A stretch of DNA of 64,000 nucleotides. Source: Diospyros lotus (Eukaryota; Streptophyta; Magnoliopsida; Ericales; Ebenaceae). Shown in pieces: positions 36,121 to 48,400 of this stretch (within the stretch, counting starts at the first letter, position 1; the number at the start of each line of letters is the position of its first letter). The translations under genes were made by a program, and so were the position numbers. A model generated the notes under the pieces. That model was given only the letters and a program-made list of their open reading frames with translations, had not been told where the DNA came from and ran no database searches. Where the stretch lies: assembly GCF_014633365.1 (NCBI RefSeq), contig NC_068347.1:20916433-20980432 (forward strand), given 5' to 3'.

Positions 36121-37410
36121 ATGTAATCGTTCTTGCCTATGCTCCGTCTTTTTCATTACGAATGACTTTCATGATTCTGGTCAGAATTTATGAACTTTCA
36201 TTGCACTTTATTCTTATTGGTATTCGATTGAATGCCCCCGTAACGAGGGGTCGAGAAGCCATGGTTTGCGAGCTGAGGCCTAAATAACCTAGCCGCGGCC
36301 CTACGGTCAACGGTTTAACCGAGCATTCACCTTGGTCCCTCCCTCAGGTCATGGTTTGTAAGCTAAGAACCAATCATCTTGACTTTATGTCATGGTTTGG
36401 AACCTACTGAGCAACCGCTTCCACAAGTAACCCCGAGCTTGGGTTCGCTAGCCAAGGTCCTTTTATCTTGGCTTAAAGCCATGGTCTGCAACCTACCTGG
36501 GTGTTCCCTCTCAGTTCAAATAAAACTTGTAGAAGCCACTGGGTGTTAGCTGAGGCCGTAACGCGACCTACCTGGACACATATCCCGGCCGTACAAGTCA
36601 AACGAGATAACAAGCCATGGTGTGTTAGCTGGGGTCACTCTATGACCCGTCTGAACATATAACTTGGTGGTACAGGCTGCGCTTTCACTAGCTGGGGTCC
36701 TCCTATCTTGGCTTAAAGCCATGGTCTACGACCTACCTGAGTGTTCGCTCCCAATTTATTGAAAACTTATTAAAGCCTCAACATGCCGGCCGAGGCCATG
36801 GCATAATCTCATATCCTAGCAAACTTTACGTATTGGACCCTATCAGCTGAGGTCCGTCTTAACTTGGCTAAAAATAGAGCATTCGCGACCTACCAGGCAC
36901 ACGCCCTATAACGAGCTTCTCAGCCACTATATGTTAGACAAGATCACAAGGCCATCCGACTTTACATATATCTCGGGAAGGCTCTCGTTATTTCGTCAAA
37001 ATATGCTAAACGGGGTTTCCTGGAAATTGCCTAAGTATGAGTGTTCGCGCTGATTATTACAACTATCATCAACGAGCTAGTTAAAGAGCGTTAGTCTATG
37101 AGCTGATAAAACTCCGGATCTACTTGGACCTATGTTCGAACAGTTCGTTATCAAGTTACATACTCAAAAGTTTCTTATCAGTGAATCTTTCAAAAATACG
37201 GGAGCTTTGTTGAAATGATTTTCAAGTTATACCATGAAGAAGTTACTTTCAAGTCACCTCATCGAAATTGATTCAAGAATCGTCATGCCAAAACCTCGTC
37301 AGAGTTAACTTGAATTCGCGAAGAAATCTGAGGCAACGTGCACAAAATGCCAATTTTTATTATTAGATGAAACTCACGTTACAAAAAAAAAAAAAAAAAA
37401 TGTGGGAATC
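36121..37410 (+). repeat. Spacer with imperfect repeats around CATGGTTTGC
   Basis: The spacer contains at least six copies of a phrase like GCCATGGTCTGCAACCTACC (36261, 36348, 36389, 36479, 36614, 36719). One longer unit (TCTTGGCTTAAAGCCATGG onward, about 58 bp) occurs nearly unchanged at about 36466 and 36706. Such repeats between pol and the 3' LTR are usual in Tat-lineage elements. A run of 20 A residues ends the spacer at 37400. Confidence 0.65.
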
Positions 37411-38277
37411 CTAGCTAAGAGGGGCGTTCGATTCTACAGGATCAACCTCGACAGGGCGAGCTTCAGTAGATAGGGTCGGCTGGAGATCGACCTCGACAGC
37501 CCCGGCTGGGCAAACCTCGGCAACCTCCACAGGAGGCTCCTTGGCAGTCTCACCAGGCTGAGCCGCGGCGACCCCGGATAGCTCGGCCCCGACCTGAGGA
37601 GCTTGCGTTGCGACCAAAAACGAGTCAAGGGGACTGGCATCATCAGCATCCTCCGCGGCCTCGGCAGCATACCGAGCCACCTCCTCGATAGCCTGCGCAC
37701 CAAAGAAGGAGAAATCCATCTCAGGATGGTTCACCCAAAGGGTGTACAGAAATGCCGAGCAGGTGTCGGATCTGGTCTCCCTACGCGCCGCGTCCATCCG
37801 CTCTCCGACCTCCACCCTTATATCGTCAATGGTCCTCTTGGCAAGCTCCTCGCATCGGACGACACGATCATCCGCCCGTGTCCGCTCCTCCTTCGCCGCC
37901 CTAAGCTCTGCCTCGGTTGATTTGAGTCGCTCCTCAGCCCTCCGCAACTCCGCCTTCGCTCCATTTAGCTCGCCGGTGAGCCCGGAGTTGGCTTGCTCCC
38001 ACATATTCTTCGACCTGCGAAGCTCCTCGTCGAGATCTTTATTCTTCTGGATCTCCATCCTCAGACGCGTCAAGCAACCCTCCACCTCCTTTTGAGTGGC
38101 AAGGAGCTCGACCTGGAGATCTTTCTTCTCGTCCGAGAGCTTCGTTATTTCGGCCTTTTGGGCGTTCTTCTCGTCCTCAAGCTTCACTATTTCGGCCTGA
38201 CGGGACATGCTCACCGACTGAAGCTGCTCCTCAAAATCTTTGTACTGAGCTCGGAGCTTCACGGCAGCAAGAGAAGT
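37411..38277 (-). pseudogene. Antisense gene of the Tat element, last exon (coiled coil)
   Basis: After the acceptor at 38280-38278 the minus strand encodes a long charged region rich in Glu, Lys, Arg and Leu with heptad-like spacing (for example KLEDEKNAQKAEITKLSDEK and LNGAKAELRRAEERLKSTEA). This predicts a coiled coil of about 150 residues. An acidic, Pro/Ala-rich tail ends at TAG 37411. It is the C-terminal part of the protein that begins at 39960. The function is unknown. Coiled coils suggest self-association. The frame is open from 38493 to the stop, including through the small intron. Confidence 0.7.
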
Positions 38278-38349
38278 CTGTAAAAGAAGAAATGTTAGCT
38301 CATTAAAAAAGGAGGCTAAGAAACCAAGGTACGAAGAATTCCTACTTAC

Positions 38350-39152
38350 CACCAGGCCGTGACGGGCGACAAAATCACAAAGGGGGATTCCCTTTAACTT
38401 CGGGTCATCGAGGGGCTTCGAGTTCGGACCCAGGAAGTCGGGCACGGAATCCAGGAGGGGACCAACAAAGACCCCTCCTGGCAGGGCCTCCACGGCCAGC
38501 TCCTTCTCACGGACCCTGACCCGTTTGGCCCTGATATCCTCCCCCTATTGCAGCTGGTCCGATCTCCGTTTCGAGCTGGCGGCAGGAGCATCTCGAACCT
38601 CCACTGCGACCTCCTTCCCACGGGCTCCACTCGAACCATGGTCTCGGGAGGCAGGGGGCCAATGCCCCAGCTACAGATGAGCTTGCTTTGGCTGTTGGGG
38701 TTGACGGGGCAGTGTTCTTTGCCGCTGCTCCTGCTGCCCCCCCCCCCGCGACTGTTGGGTTTGCTGCTGCTGAGGGCGTGATTGCGGCTGCGGTTGCTCC
38801 GACCTGCCATCCCGTGAGCTATAGCTCGGGGTCATGGAGGACGTAGTGCTTGACCTCGCCCTATGACGCTTCGGTTGGAGGAGCTCGAGATCAACCATAT
38901 TATCGTCTTGGTCGGCTTCCCCTCTTAAACTGTTCGTCTCAGCGAGCTGCAAGTCGGAAGGGAGAATCTCCGCACCCAAGTCCCTGAAATGATCCCCCTC
39001 GATAGTCTCGATGCCAAGAGGAGGGGCGAGCTCGTATTCGCGAAGTAGCTCGTCCGAAAGTTCAAGAATTTCCGAGCTCGACTCCGCAACCACAAGTTTG
39101 CCAAGGATATCAGTCTCCTCGGCCGATAAAATCGGTTTCTTCCCCCCAAAAT
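38350..39152 (-). pseudogene. Antisense gene of the Tat element, middle exon
   Basis: The exon follows an acceptor (TGATGCAG, 39160-39153) that joins in phase with the preceding exon. It reads FGGKKPILSAEETDILGKLV, an acidic stretch, then a Gln/Arg-rich low-complexity part (QPQPQSRPQQQQTQQS) and ends GLV at a GTAAGT donor (38349). Two in-frame TAG codons (38673-38671 and about 38560) interrupt it. Both fall where CAG (Gln) is a plausible ancestor. The next intron (38349-38278, 72 nt) is a multiple of three without stops, so its retention would add 24 residues. Confidence 0.65.
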
Positions 39153-39230
39153 CTGCATCAAAGCATGAGCAAGTTAAAACAAGCACTCTCGGAACAAAGG
39201 AAAGATTTATGAGAGCTCATATTCTCTTAC

Positions 39231-39960
39231 CAGGGGTCAGTGCGAAGCTACAATTCCTAAGTAGAGAAAGGGAAGGGCAAGACACGAAGAACCAACTGGA
39301 CTTGTAATCGCCCACGTTGGACTTCCCCTTTGCTTTACCCTGAGGAAGGGCGGCCTTGTACGGAGAAGGACGAGCCGCCAGGTAATACAGCCTGTCCTTG
39401 GCATTTTTGAAAGAAAATAAAAATCTTATCAGTTTTGGCGAAGGGAGAGGAAGTTTGTTTATAAGGAATAAAACGGCCAAAGAAGTGAGTTGGGCATACG
39501 AATTCGGTGTTAGTTGGAAGGGGGCGAGCTTGACGTCGTTCAAGAGGGTGATAAGGTACGGGGCTACTGGGAACCTAAAGCCAGACTCGAGGTGTTGGGG
39601 GCTAATAGCTATGAAATTGGCTGGCGGGTAGGCTGCATGGGAGCTCGAAGCAGGGATGTATATTCGGCAGGTCCTGGGGAGACGAAACTCCTGAGCACAA
39701 GTCATCACCTCGTGAAGCTTGGCCTTGGACGAGAATCTCTTGAAGACCGCAAGATCAGCACTCCCACCAGCGATCTGATCTTGAACCTTCAGCTCGGTTT
39801 CCCGAGAGGTCGGGACGGCGACCTCCCTGCACCCTGAGCTCGCACCCCAAAGATTTTGGCCCTCCATAATGAGACAATCTTCGGAGCTCGAAGTGTCGTT
39901 TTCTCCTACGATATAATTGCAGCGCTTTTGACCTGAATTTCCACGGTGTTGGTCGGACAT
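39231..39960 (-). CDS. Antisense gene of the Tat element, first coding exon (putative gypsy-type transposon domain)
   Basis: The start codon at 39960 sits directly after an intron acceptor (TTTGTAG). The exon encodes 243 residues and ends at a GTAAGAG donor (39230). The region YIPASSSHAAYPPANFIAIS, ESGFRFPVAPYLITLLNDVK and LAPFQLTPNSYAQLTSLAVL matches the plant-specific putative gypsy-type transposon domain (PF04195, Transposase_28), recognised here by pattern only. Genes of this type are known in antisense orientation in Tat elements such as Grande. Their role is not established. No stop interrupts this exon, unlike the sense-strand pol. Confidence 0.75.
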
Positions 39961-40297
39961 CTACAAAGGAAAAGAGAGAACAGTCAGGTCGCAAGTCGCG
40001 AACCAGACCTCAAGAAACTAGAAGAAAAACCCTAAAACGTCCCCTAGGTCTTCCAGGCCGAGCGCTTCGCAAAAGGGGTACCGCCTAGGGCGGAGGGGCT
40101 GCAACCGCAAGCCCGGTGTTCCATGAAAAGCTAATCCTAAGGTCATTGGACCCAAAGGCCCAGCAAACGCAAAACCGAATCGTGCCGTTTCTCCAAAAAT
40201 GAGAACGACATCGATCGATGAAGCCAGAGGAACCACCGACGGCTAACCAACGGTGGATGGCCTCACAAGAAGAAGAAGAAAGTCATGACAAACTTAC
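39961..40297 (-). other. Intron in the 5' UTR of the antisense gene
   Basis: GTAAGTTTGTC at 40297 and TCCTTTGTAG at 39961 form consensus plant splice sites. The acceptor lies immediately before the start codon. Confidence 0.6.
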
Positions 40298-40475
40298 CTA
40301 AAAGTTGCGCCTGACGTCTGAATGGGGACTCGTACCAAGCACCGGACGAGAACGGCAGACGTCTGAAAGCACGGCGATAATGGAGGCCTCGAGAGAGGAA
40401 AGAGAAAGCAGGGAGGCAAAGGTTTGAGGGAGTTTCAAAATAGCGTGAAAGAAGAAGTGGGTGGACACTCCCCAC

Positions 40476-40483
40476 TATTTATA
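40476..40483 (-). promoter_or_regulatory. TATA box of the antisense gene
   Basis: TATAAATA on the minus strand, followed about 30 bp downstream by a pyrimidine-rich leader (CACTTCTTCTTTCACG) and then the 5' UTR. It lies within the internal region, 268 bp inside the 3' LTR start, so the gene does not depend on the LTR promoter. Confidence 0.6.
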
Positions 40484-40737
40484 CTGACGGCCTGGTCCAT
40501 CCCAACCGTTGGATCAAATGACGACTTATCACATGCTCCGCATCCAGCGGCCGCACAACAGCTTGTGGGTCCCACGAGCGTAATCATGCGCAGAAATGGG
40601 GAGGGGGCGCGCATTAAATGCGCTGCCGACAAAGCGTGCTGCGTGGAACGATGAGACTTAAGGTGATTGGGCAGAAGTCGGAGGGATGGAAGAACAGCTG
40701 GCACGCGTCAGTTCCCAGCACGAAGATCGTGCCGCGA

Positions 40738-40750
40738 ACTGGGGGGCTTA
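40738..40750 (+). promoter_or_regulatory. Polypurine tract of the Tat element
   Basis: ACTGGGGGGCTTA lies directly before the 3' LTR start TGTTATGTGC and is the plus-strand primer candidate. Confidence 0.6.
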
Positions 40751-41437
40751 TGTTATGTGCATTTCCCGCATCACCCCGCATGGGCCAGACTCGGTCCGAT
40801 AGACCGGCCCAATCACCCAAGGCCAAGAAGGCCCGGGCGACCTCGTCAAGGAAGGTCCAGCCTCCACCAAAGATCCGGAAAGCGAGCATATGGCGAGCTC
40901 CCGGTAATCCCCCAACGAGCTCGGAGCAATCGACTAACGAGCTCCTGAAATATCCTCCAGATCGCTGGCCCATCCAGGTCGCTGGCCTAAAACCTCCAGC
41001 TCGCATGAGTGGCAAAGCTGTTGAGAAGTCAGAGTTAGGGTCCAATCACTTTATCTGTAACAGCCCATGCCCCTCGTAATGAGGATCCCACTCCCGGTCT
41101 TGTGAAGGCGATAAGAACTGTTTGTCCCCTATTATACAATCACTGTATTTTTATATATTATCTAAATTGTAAAAGCCCCTCAATATAAATGAGAATGAAA
41201 GAGACCATGAGGGGCAAGAAGGACAAAAAAAGAATAATGAGATACCGCCACTCTGGGGGAATAATCAGATGGCGGCCGTGGACTAGGCATCGTTCTGGCC
41301 GAACCACGTAAAAGATTCTGGTGTACACGCTTGGAAATTTGGGGGGAGGGAGGGGTTCTTCCTTCTTTCTCGGTATTTTTGGATTGACTCACCGCAGCCC
41401 AAAACGAATCACGGTCCGCCGAAATCAAACGTCGACA
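40751..41437 (+). repeat. 3' LTR of the Tat element
   Basis: 687 bp, TGTTATGTGC to CGTCGACA, about 2% different from the 5' LTR by manual comparison. Followed by the right target duplication GAACC (41438-41442). Confidence 0.92.
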
Positions 41438-41442
41438 GAACC

Positions 41443-43150
41443 TAAAGATCACACAAATTAATACATAAAAGATTCATACATTCACATCACTTCGTCCAAC
41501 ATAATATTACAATAACAATTAAAACTAATTGAAATACTGGCCTTAGCCTTGGCATAGGACCCACAAAAACTTCCATCATACTCATGCCTTGATCACTCCC
41601 TTACCATTCCAGCTGCTCGTCACTCTTAGAACATGGAATATTCTAGGGACAGATGTCCAACATTAGAAGATGAATCTTCTAAGAGAGGGTTAAAATAACA
41701 TGTACGCATGGTGCATGGACTCACATAATAGATACCCTAGTGTAACTTCCTTGGCAAACCATACTAGCATGGAACCCTAGGAAATAGTCTTGACCTGCTT
41801 ACGGGGTACTCCTAATGTTGTTCCAGCATATACCCTTGAAAAATTACGGCTACACTATCAGGGTAATATCTCTTTCCATGCACAAGTATCAATATGTCAA
41901 CAATGTCATGCCATGAGATGAGTCATATTTATCGATGCAACAATATATGTACGAATATGACAATATGTTCGCAAATTTCATAATACTTAGTAATTTTCAG
42001 GAATAACATGCATAGTAAAGGGAAATCTCATCACATATAAGCCTTCAGGATAAAACCACTCACCTTGAACAGAAATTTGATTCATGCCTCGAAATACATG
42101 TCAACCTCAAAAAGTCGTGCAAAACCTCAAACTTCTTAGCCGAATCACCTCCTGGCCAATATTTTCTAAGGAAAATCAATATTCTGATTTTTTTCACAAT
42201 TTTCTCTAATTTTTCCTATTTTTTCTATTTTTCATAAACCTTATTTTCTTCGAAATTACACAAAAATTATTTACTCTAGTCTTTATTCAATTTTTTCTCC
42301 AAAATAATTCATAAAACAATATTCCCAATTTTTTGAAATTTTTTGGGAATTTTTCAGATTTTGGTCCTATTTTTTTAATTTCCATACTTCATTTTTTTCA
42401 AAAATTACAAAATAAATATTTATTAAAAATTTCCCAAACTTTTCTCCACAATAATTCCCAAAATATTTTTTTGGATTTTTGAAATTTTATGAGAATTTTT
42501 CAAAATTTTCTCCTTTTTTCTCTATTTTTTTTATTTTTTATTTTTCTCACCTTCTCTAGTCATCTTCTCTGGTAACAACGATCTACAACTTGCTCTAATG
42601 CTCAATCCGACGTCACCTCTTAGAACATCTTTTCAAACTGATCACAATAGTGCCCTTGAATGCTCGAAAAACCAATCGAAAGTGCCTTAAATAGGCCAAT
42701 TACAGTCTGGTGACGGCCCAATTTTCTCGCGAACTCTTAAAATCCACTCAAATGAACACGAAATCTCTCCAAACTTTATAGAATTGCTCCCCAAGACACG
42801 AGGAACAAAAATCCCTTATCCTTCTCCCTCAATTTTTCCTCAAACATGTGGATTCATGACATTAATTTTTAAAGAATTTTGGCCACCCCATAACCTCCAT
42901 TTTTACTCGAAATTGAGCCCCCACACATCCAATCTCGTTTAACCCAAGGCCATAAATGCCTCCTCTTACCTTAGATCGATCCAAAAACCTCAATCCAAGT
43001 CCCCAAAATTCGATTATAGTGGCCTGAAATTCCAGGCACTTTTCGACCGAATTTTTAGCCATGTTTTTCGTCGACACAGCCGGTTTGTTGGCCAAGGAAT
43101 GGCCTAGGCCCCTCATCCAAAAGGGATACTTCAAGTCTTCATCCTCCATC
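41443..43150 (-). mobile_element. Gypsy LTR (minus strand), upstream part
   Basis: This continues the LTR whose end is at 29702 before the Tat insertion. On the minus strand a TATA-like CCTATTTAAGG lies near 42678 with a leader downstream. The 5' start of the LTR was not found. Sequence of another kind begins near 43150. The open frame at 42862-43149 has no recognisable domain and is probably chance. Confidence 0.45.
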
Positions 43151-44735
43151 TAAAAAAGATAGAAAGAGTGTTTATTTGCTTTATTCTTCAAATCTCTCTT
43201 TTATTTGTGAGAAACAACTTTTGTATTTGATCTCAATCATTGTAAGAGCACTTCTCAAAAGAGTTTTAACTATTAATCCTTTCTGATTTTGTTATAGTTA
43301 GGCTTGATCCCTAAAAGTCAAGAGGTTACGCCTTATCCTTTGAAAAGTTTGTTTCAGTTGAGCCTTGAAAAACCATTGTATTTGGTTACTGTTGAGCCTA
43401 TGAAAAACAAATGTTACAACTGCACCTATGAAAAGTTGAGGTTCTAGTTGAGCTTGTAAAAGCTATAATGGTGTGTCAAATCTTTGGTGAGGAGCCAGGG
43501 GAGTGGAGTAAGCTAGTTGAGTCAAATGACTATAAAAATCTTTGTCGCTGCATTGTTTATTTCTTTATTTCATTTTAGCACTTTCATTCTTCTTTCAGTA
43601 AGTGTTTTCAAAATTGTTATCTATTTTAATACACCCAACAATAGATTTCTAAAACTCTAAACTGATAAATCTTTTTGTGTTAAATTTAGTTTATACTTAT
43701 TATTTTCAATTAAGGATATATTTAAAATATTAGTTTGAAAGGGCTTAAACTATTTTATTCAAAGATTCTTTAAAATAAAGAAAAGTCTTTGAAAACTAAT
43801 AAGTGTCATTTATACACTTAGATAGGCCAATAAACTTAGCATTTATTCAATTAATGAGCATGATTCTACTTAATTTGGGTCAATATTTGGCCATGTAGGC
43901 ACGGATCGCGTGTTGAAGACACTTGGAGCAAAAATGATGATGTTAGCACATATTTAGAGCTGAATTCAGCATGGATGGACATCTATTTGGTGTCGATGTT
44001 AAGGAAGTTACAAAGCGACGAGATGAAAATATAGAAGTTGAAGAGTTGAGAGGCCAAGTTACTGGAGGTCACGATCCTAATGTAGTATGCATTTCGCGGT
44101 AGGACCACTGTGGAAGGAACTTACTGGAGCTCACGGTCCTATCACAATATGCATTCTGCGGTAGGACTGTGAAAGGACATCTTTGTTCAAGCTCGAAGCT
44201 TCTCGAAAAGGCTATTTCGAGCTTGTTTCCTTCCAAATTGAATGGGAATGGACTCTTTCAAGGGGCATGACTTTGAAAACCTAAAAAGGACAATTTAAAA
44301 ACTGATTCTTGGAGAATTTGGGGATGTTTTTGGCCAGAGACGAAGTGAAGCTTGAAGGAGGAAAAAGAAGATTTTTGGGGAACTCAAGTTTTTGTTTTAT
44401 TTTTTTGTTCTTTCTTCTATCCTACATCATGACTTCTGTTTTTATGGTTCCTCCATTGATTGAGAGCATGTTGGGTTAGGTGTTTTATAGTTAGGGTGAA
44501 TGATGAAACCTTATTCGTTGTTGGTTTAATTCAAAGTTATTTGGTTTTTACTATATTTTTTTGTTGTTTGGGTTGATTGTATATTATACTTTTATTCCAT
44601 TTTGATGCTTGGCCACCATCAAATTGTGTTTGTGATTTATATTATTTTTGGGAGATTAAATATGAATTAGCACATGGTAATAAAAAACATTAGGTCCAAT
44701 AATAGGTAGAGATACCGTTATGCCTTGTGATATCA
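43151..44735. other. LTR-like remnants and a short tandem duplication
   Basis: Between 43290 and 43460 the phrase TTGAGCCTATGAAAA and variants recur about every 40 bp, followed by GACTATAAAAATCTTTG, which resembles a copia LTR leader. At 44056-44180 a unit of about 68 bp (TTACTGGAGNTCACGNTCCTA to GCGGTAGGAC) occurs twice. No coding region is supported. Confidence 0.4.
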
Positions 44736-44778
44736 CTAAGGAATGCCCAGGCCTAAAGGCACGGCGTAAATAATATTA
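44736..44778 (-). terminator. Helitron 3' terminal hairpin
   Basis: The stem is GCCGTGCC against GGCCTGGGC with one bulge and one mismatch, loop TTTA, followed by ATTCCTTAG. In rolling-circle transposition this structure marks the end of strand transfer. Confidence 0.5.
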
Positions 44779-45473
44779 AGATTAAAAAAATAATAAAAAT
44801 TAAAAATTAAATTAAAAAAATACTTTACAATTTGAATAAATTAAATTAAAAGTTAAATATCAAACAATACATACCAGTTAATGTTATTGCTGCCAATCAA
44901 ATATAAAAAAAATAAAATATCAAATACTAATTAGTGCTATTGCTGCAAATAGAAATTAAAATTAAAATACACACCAATTAGTGCTACTGCTGCCAATCAA
45001 ATTATAATTACATAAAAAAAATAAACATTATATTGTCATTCACCAAAAGAGTGGGTTAAACTTTTACAAAAAATAGGTTAAACCTTTACAAAATATGTAT
45101 GCTTTACAAAAAATGTGTCAATAACATGTGTTTGCCCGAACTTCCTCCTCATTACTTTCCAAAAAGTCTTCGTATCAACTTGTATGTATCCCCAATGATG
45201 AACATGCACAATAATCTGGTAATTTGTGAAATAAAAAAAATATTGATTAGTACATTTGTTGGAAATATACACATCAAAATATACTTTGAGATTGAAATTA
45301 CCTTATTACATCCCCATCGAAGCAAGATAGTTGTATTTCTCTTTCTAAGCTCCATATATTTTTCCATCCAATCCTACAGAAGTCCATATTTCAAATTATT
45401 ATCAAATTTAAATTTTAAAAAAAAGTTATATAATCAATAGAAATAAATCTACATGGTTACCTTCTGAACACTA

Positions 45474-48400
45474 TAACAACACTTCAGGATAAACAATATT
45501 TGTAGTAGAATCCAAACAGTCTTTAGGGAGCATGATACTTATACGATCAAATGATGTACATCTGGACAATGCCACATGTAATTGCCCATGGCTAAACATT
45601 GGTATGCGCAAATCAACCCCAACAAATTTCACAGATTGTCCTTGAGATTTATTAATAGTCAAGGCATATGCCAATCGGACTGGAAATTGACGTTTTGTCA
45701 TTTGAAAAGGCATTTCTGAAGAAGATGGTGCCAAAGATATCCTTGGTATGAATGCCAAATTGCCAAACTTTTCTCTAGTTAAAATTTGAGCTTCAATTAT
45801 GTGAGTGTCGCACCTAGTAACCATCAATCTTGTACCATTACATAGTCCATCTTTCGGTGCAATGTTTCTCAACAATATTATAGGACAACCCACCTTCAAC
45901 TCTAACTTAAAAGTTGGCAATCCAGAAGGATCCAATGAATTTAAATATTCATTAGGATATCTATTTGTAATAGTAGGATCGACTTCATTATCTTCATACA
46001 TTTTATCTGCTGCAAGATAAGTATGTAATCTCCCTGGAAAGATATTCAATGCAGTAGTATTGATGTCACTGACATCATCGTTACGCGCAGACAAAATTGT
46101 GTGTTCAGTTAAAAATGTTGGGGTTGACGTCTCTATTATGTTCAACGGTGGGTAAACTGTAGAGAGTAATTCATTCAAATCTTGACATTTGTGTATTGTT
46201 GATGGAAGGGTAACGATTTCTTGAGGATTGGTCCCAATCTAAAAAAAGTGAAATCAATAAAAAAAATAAGAATGAAAACACAATTTATTAATTTAAAATA
46301 ATCTATATAATATGACACAAAGGTTATAGTAGTGTTACCTCCATCAAAAAATTTGCAAAATTAGCATTTTCACGGTCTTCATGATTCAAGCGCATATTCA
46401 AATCCAAAGTTAAGATATGTATATGCTTCCATAGAACAGAGTGTCTTAATGATGCATTCACAATTTGCTCACGAATTCCTTTGGGTATAACTGGTAAGAT
46501 TTGTCAAAAGTCTCCACTAAGAACAACAATAATACCCCCAAACGGCTTGTCACTATCACAAATATCCCTCAATGTACGATCAACCGCCTCAACACAATGT
46601 CTATGTTGCATCGGAACTTCATCCCAAATTATGAGTTTTGTTTCTCTAAATAACTCAGCTTGTAATGATTGTTTACTAAGCCCACAATTTGAATTTTCCA
46701 ACACATCTAATGGGATAGAAAATGTTAAATGTGCAGTGCGACCTCCGACCAGTAACAATGACGCAATTCCAGATGAAGCCACAATAATAACAATATGCCC
46801 AAGGTTGCGACATTTTAATGCTATAGTATTGTACAAAAATGTTTTCCCTGTTCTAGCACCCCCATTCAGAAAGAAAACAACTCCTTTATGTTGAAAAACT
46901 GAAGAAGTGATTGTGTTATAAGCATTCCGCTGTCCATTGTTGAGACAATCAATAGAAATTTGTGGATCTGTCTGTTGTGCCTCACTCTACAATTGTTGAT
47001 GTTCGAATATCAATTGATTACCAACTACTGCACTCCAATTTGTAGTAGGTTGTGGCATGGGTGGGAAGTCAATTAAACTTTTGCCTGATTCATGAAGCAT
47101 TTGATTCAAAAGATGGAGACCATAATCTTTAATTTGAGCCTCAGTTGGGTTAGAAATGGCAAACAATGTACGAATCTTATGTGCAAGATCATCACATATA
47201 TGCGTTGAGAATTGATTCCATAATGCACATGGATTTAGTGGAGAGCACTGGGTGAGAATAATACTAAATAATCTCCTCAATTGATATCCAATTTTCATAA
47301 CTGCCGCCTCTTTCAAGCATTGTATCCATTCTTCATCATCTTCTAAAAGCCCCCTTGCAACACATGCTAATTTAAATGTATCATGCACAACATTATCGAC
47401 CATGCGTAAAGACCGAAACGACTTTGGTCCTTTGACAACGGTTAGTAACAAAGGCAGATAAAATCTTTCACCACAATTAGGGCTAGCAAAATACATTCTA
47501 CCAATTGCAAATCCCCTTTCTCTTGATTTCCATCTCTTTTCCGACTTGAGCCAAACATAATGTTGTGGAAATTCTTGATAAGTGAATGGACATTCATCTT
47601 CACTGCTAGCACAATATGCAAAGAAGCCAGTAAGAGTTGACATTTGTTGACCAACTCTAGATTGAATCGTTTCTAATGACTCTTCTGGGTTAAAAACAAC
47701 GCGATGCATTTCAGGTAAATGAAGTGCCAATCGTACAACTGTTGGCATCTCTGCATGCAAAGGATGACCAAATATTCGCCAAGCAGCTTTTGGAGGTCCA
47801 ATATACCTTGCATCGAGATATTGTTGAATCTCATTTATCATTCCTAACACCATCGTTGTACGATCATAACCCTTATAAATGTACTTATGTATATACTTGA
47901 CACATCTCATCCCGACACAAACTTCCACATTTATATGATAGTTGAAAAGTTTAGAAAGATATGCATTGTATGGCACGACATCCCTGTTATCAACTTCTTG
48001 CCCCCTCACAGTATGTACTTGACCATTATTGCGATGACGATAGATAGGGTATCCATCTTGATCCATAGTTGTTGTTTCTGTAAAAACTCGAGGGTATCTC
48101 TTAGTGCATCTACCATTTTCCATACATGGTGCTTGCGGATTTCGAGCACCACACGGTCCATGTACCATACAACATTTGATAGTTTCAAAAAGCACAGGAT
48201 CATCTTTTGGGTCTAGAAATTTTACACAGACTAATTTGTCTACTTGCGCACATGTCTGAATTTTGTCTAGACCCTTAAGAAATAAAAGTGCATGCATATG
48301 AGGGAGGCCTCATTTTTGAAATTCAATTGTAAAAACATGTGCAACTTTATTTCCAAACACCTTATTTGTTTCTATCACCTTCATCAAACATTTTCTCTTC

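Larger units (their letters stand above)
29867..41437 (+). mobile_element. Full-length Ty3/gypsy element of the Tat lineage, 11.6 kb
   Basis: The two LTRs are nearly identical (29867-30558 and 40751-41437), both TG..CA, and the element is flanked by the target duplication GAACC. The internal order is primer site, gag, protease, RT, RNase H, a second archaeal-type RNase H, integrase, a tandem-repeat spacer and an antisense gene. The extra RNase H and the antisense gene are traits of Tat-lineage elements such as Grande and Retand. By eye the LTRs differ at about 13 positions plus a G-run length, roughly 2%. Gag and pol carry several stops and frameshifts, so this copy is not autonomous. Confidence 0.9.

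Noticed and set aside
42862..43149. 95-codon minus-strand open frame as a host gene
   Set aside because: It lies within the gypsy LTR U3 region and shows no family motif.
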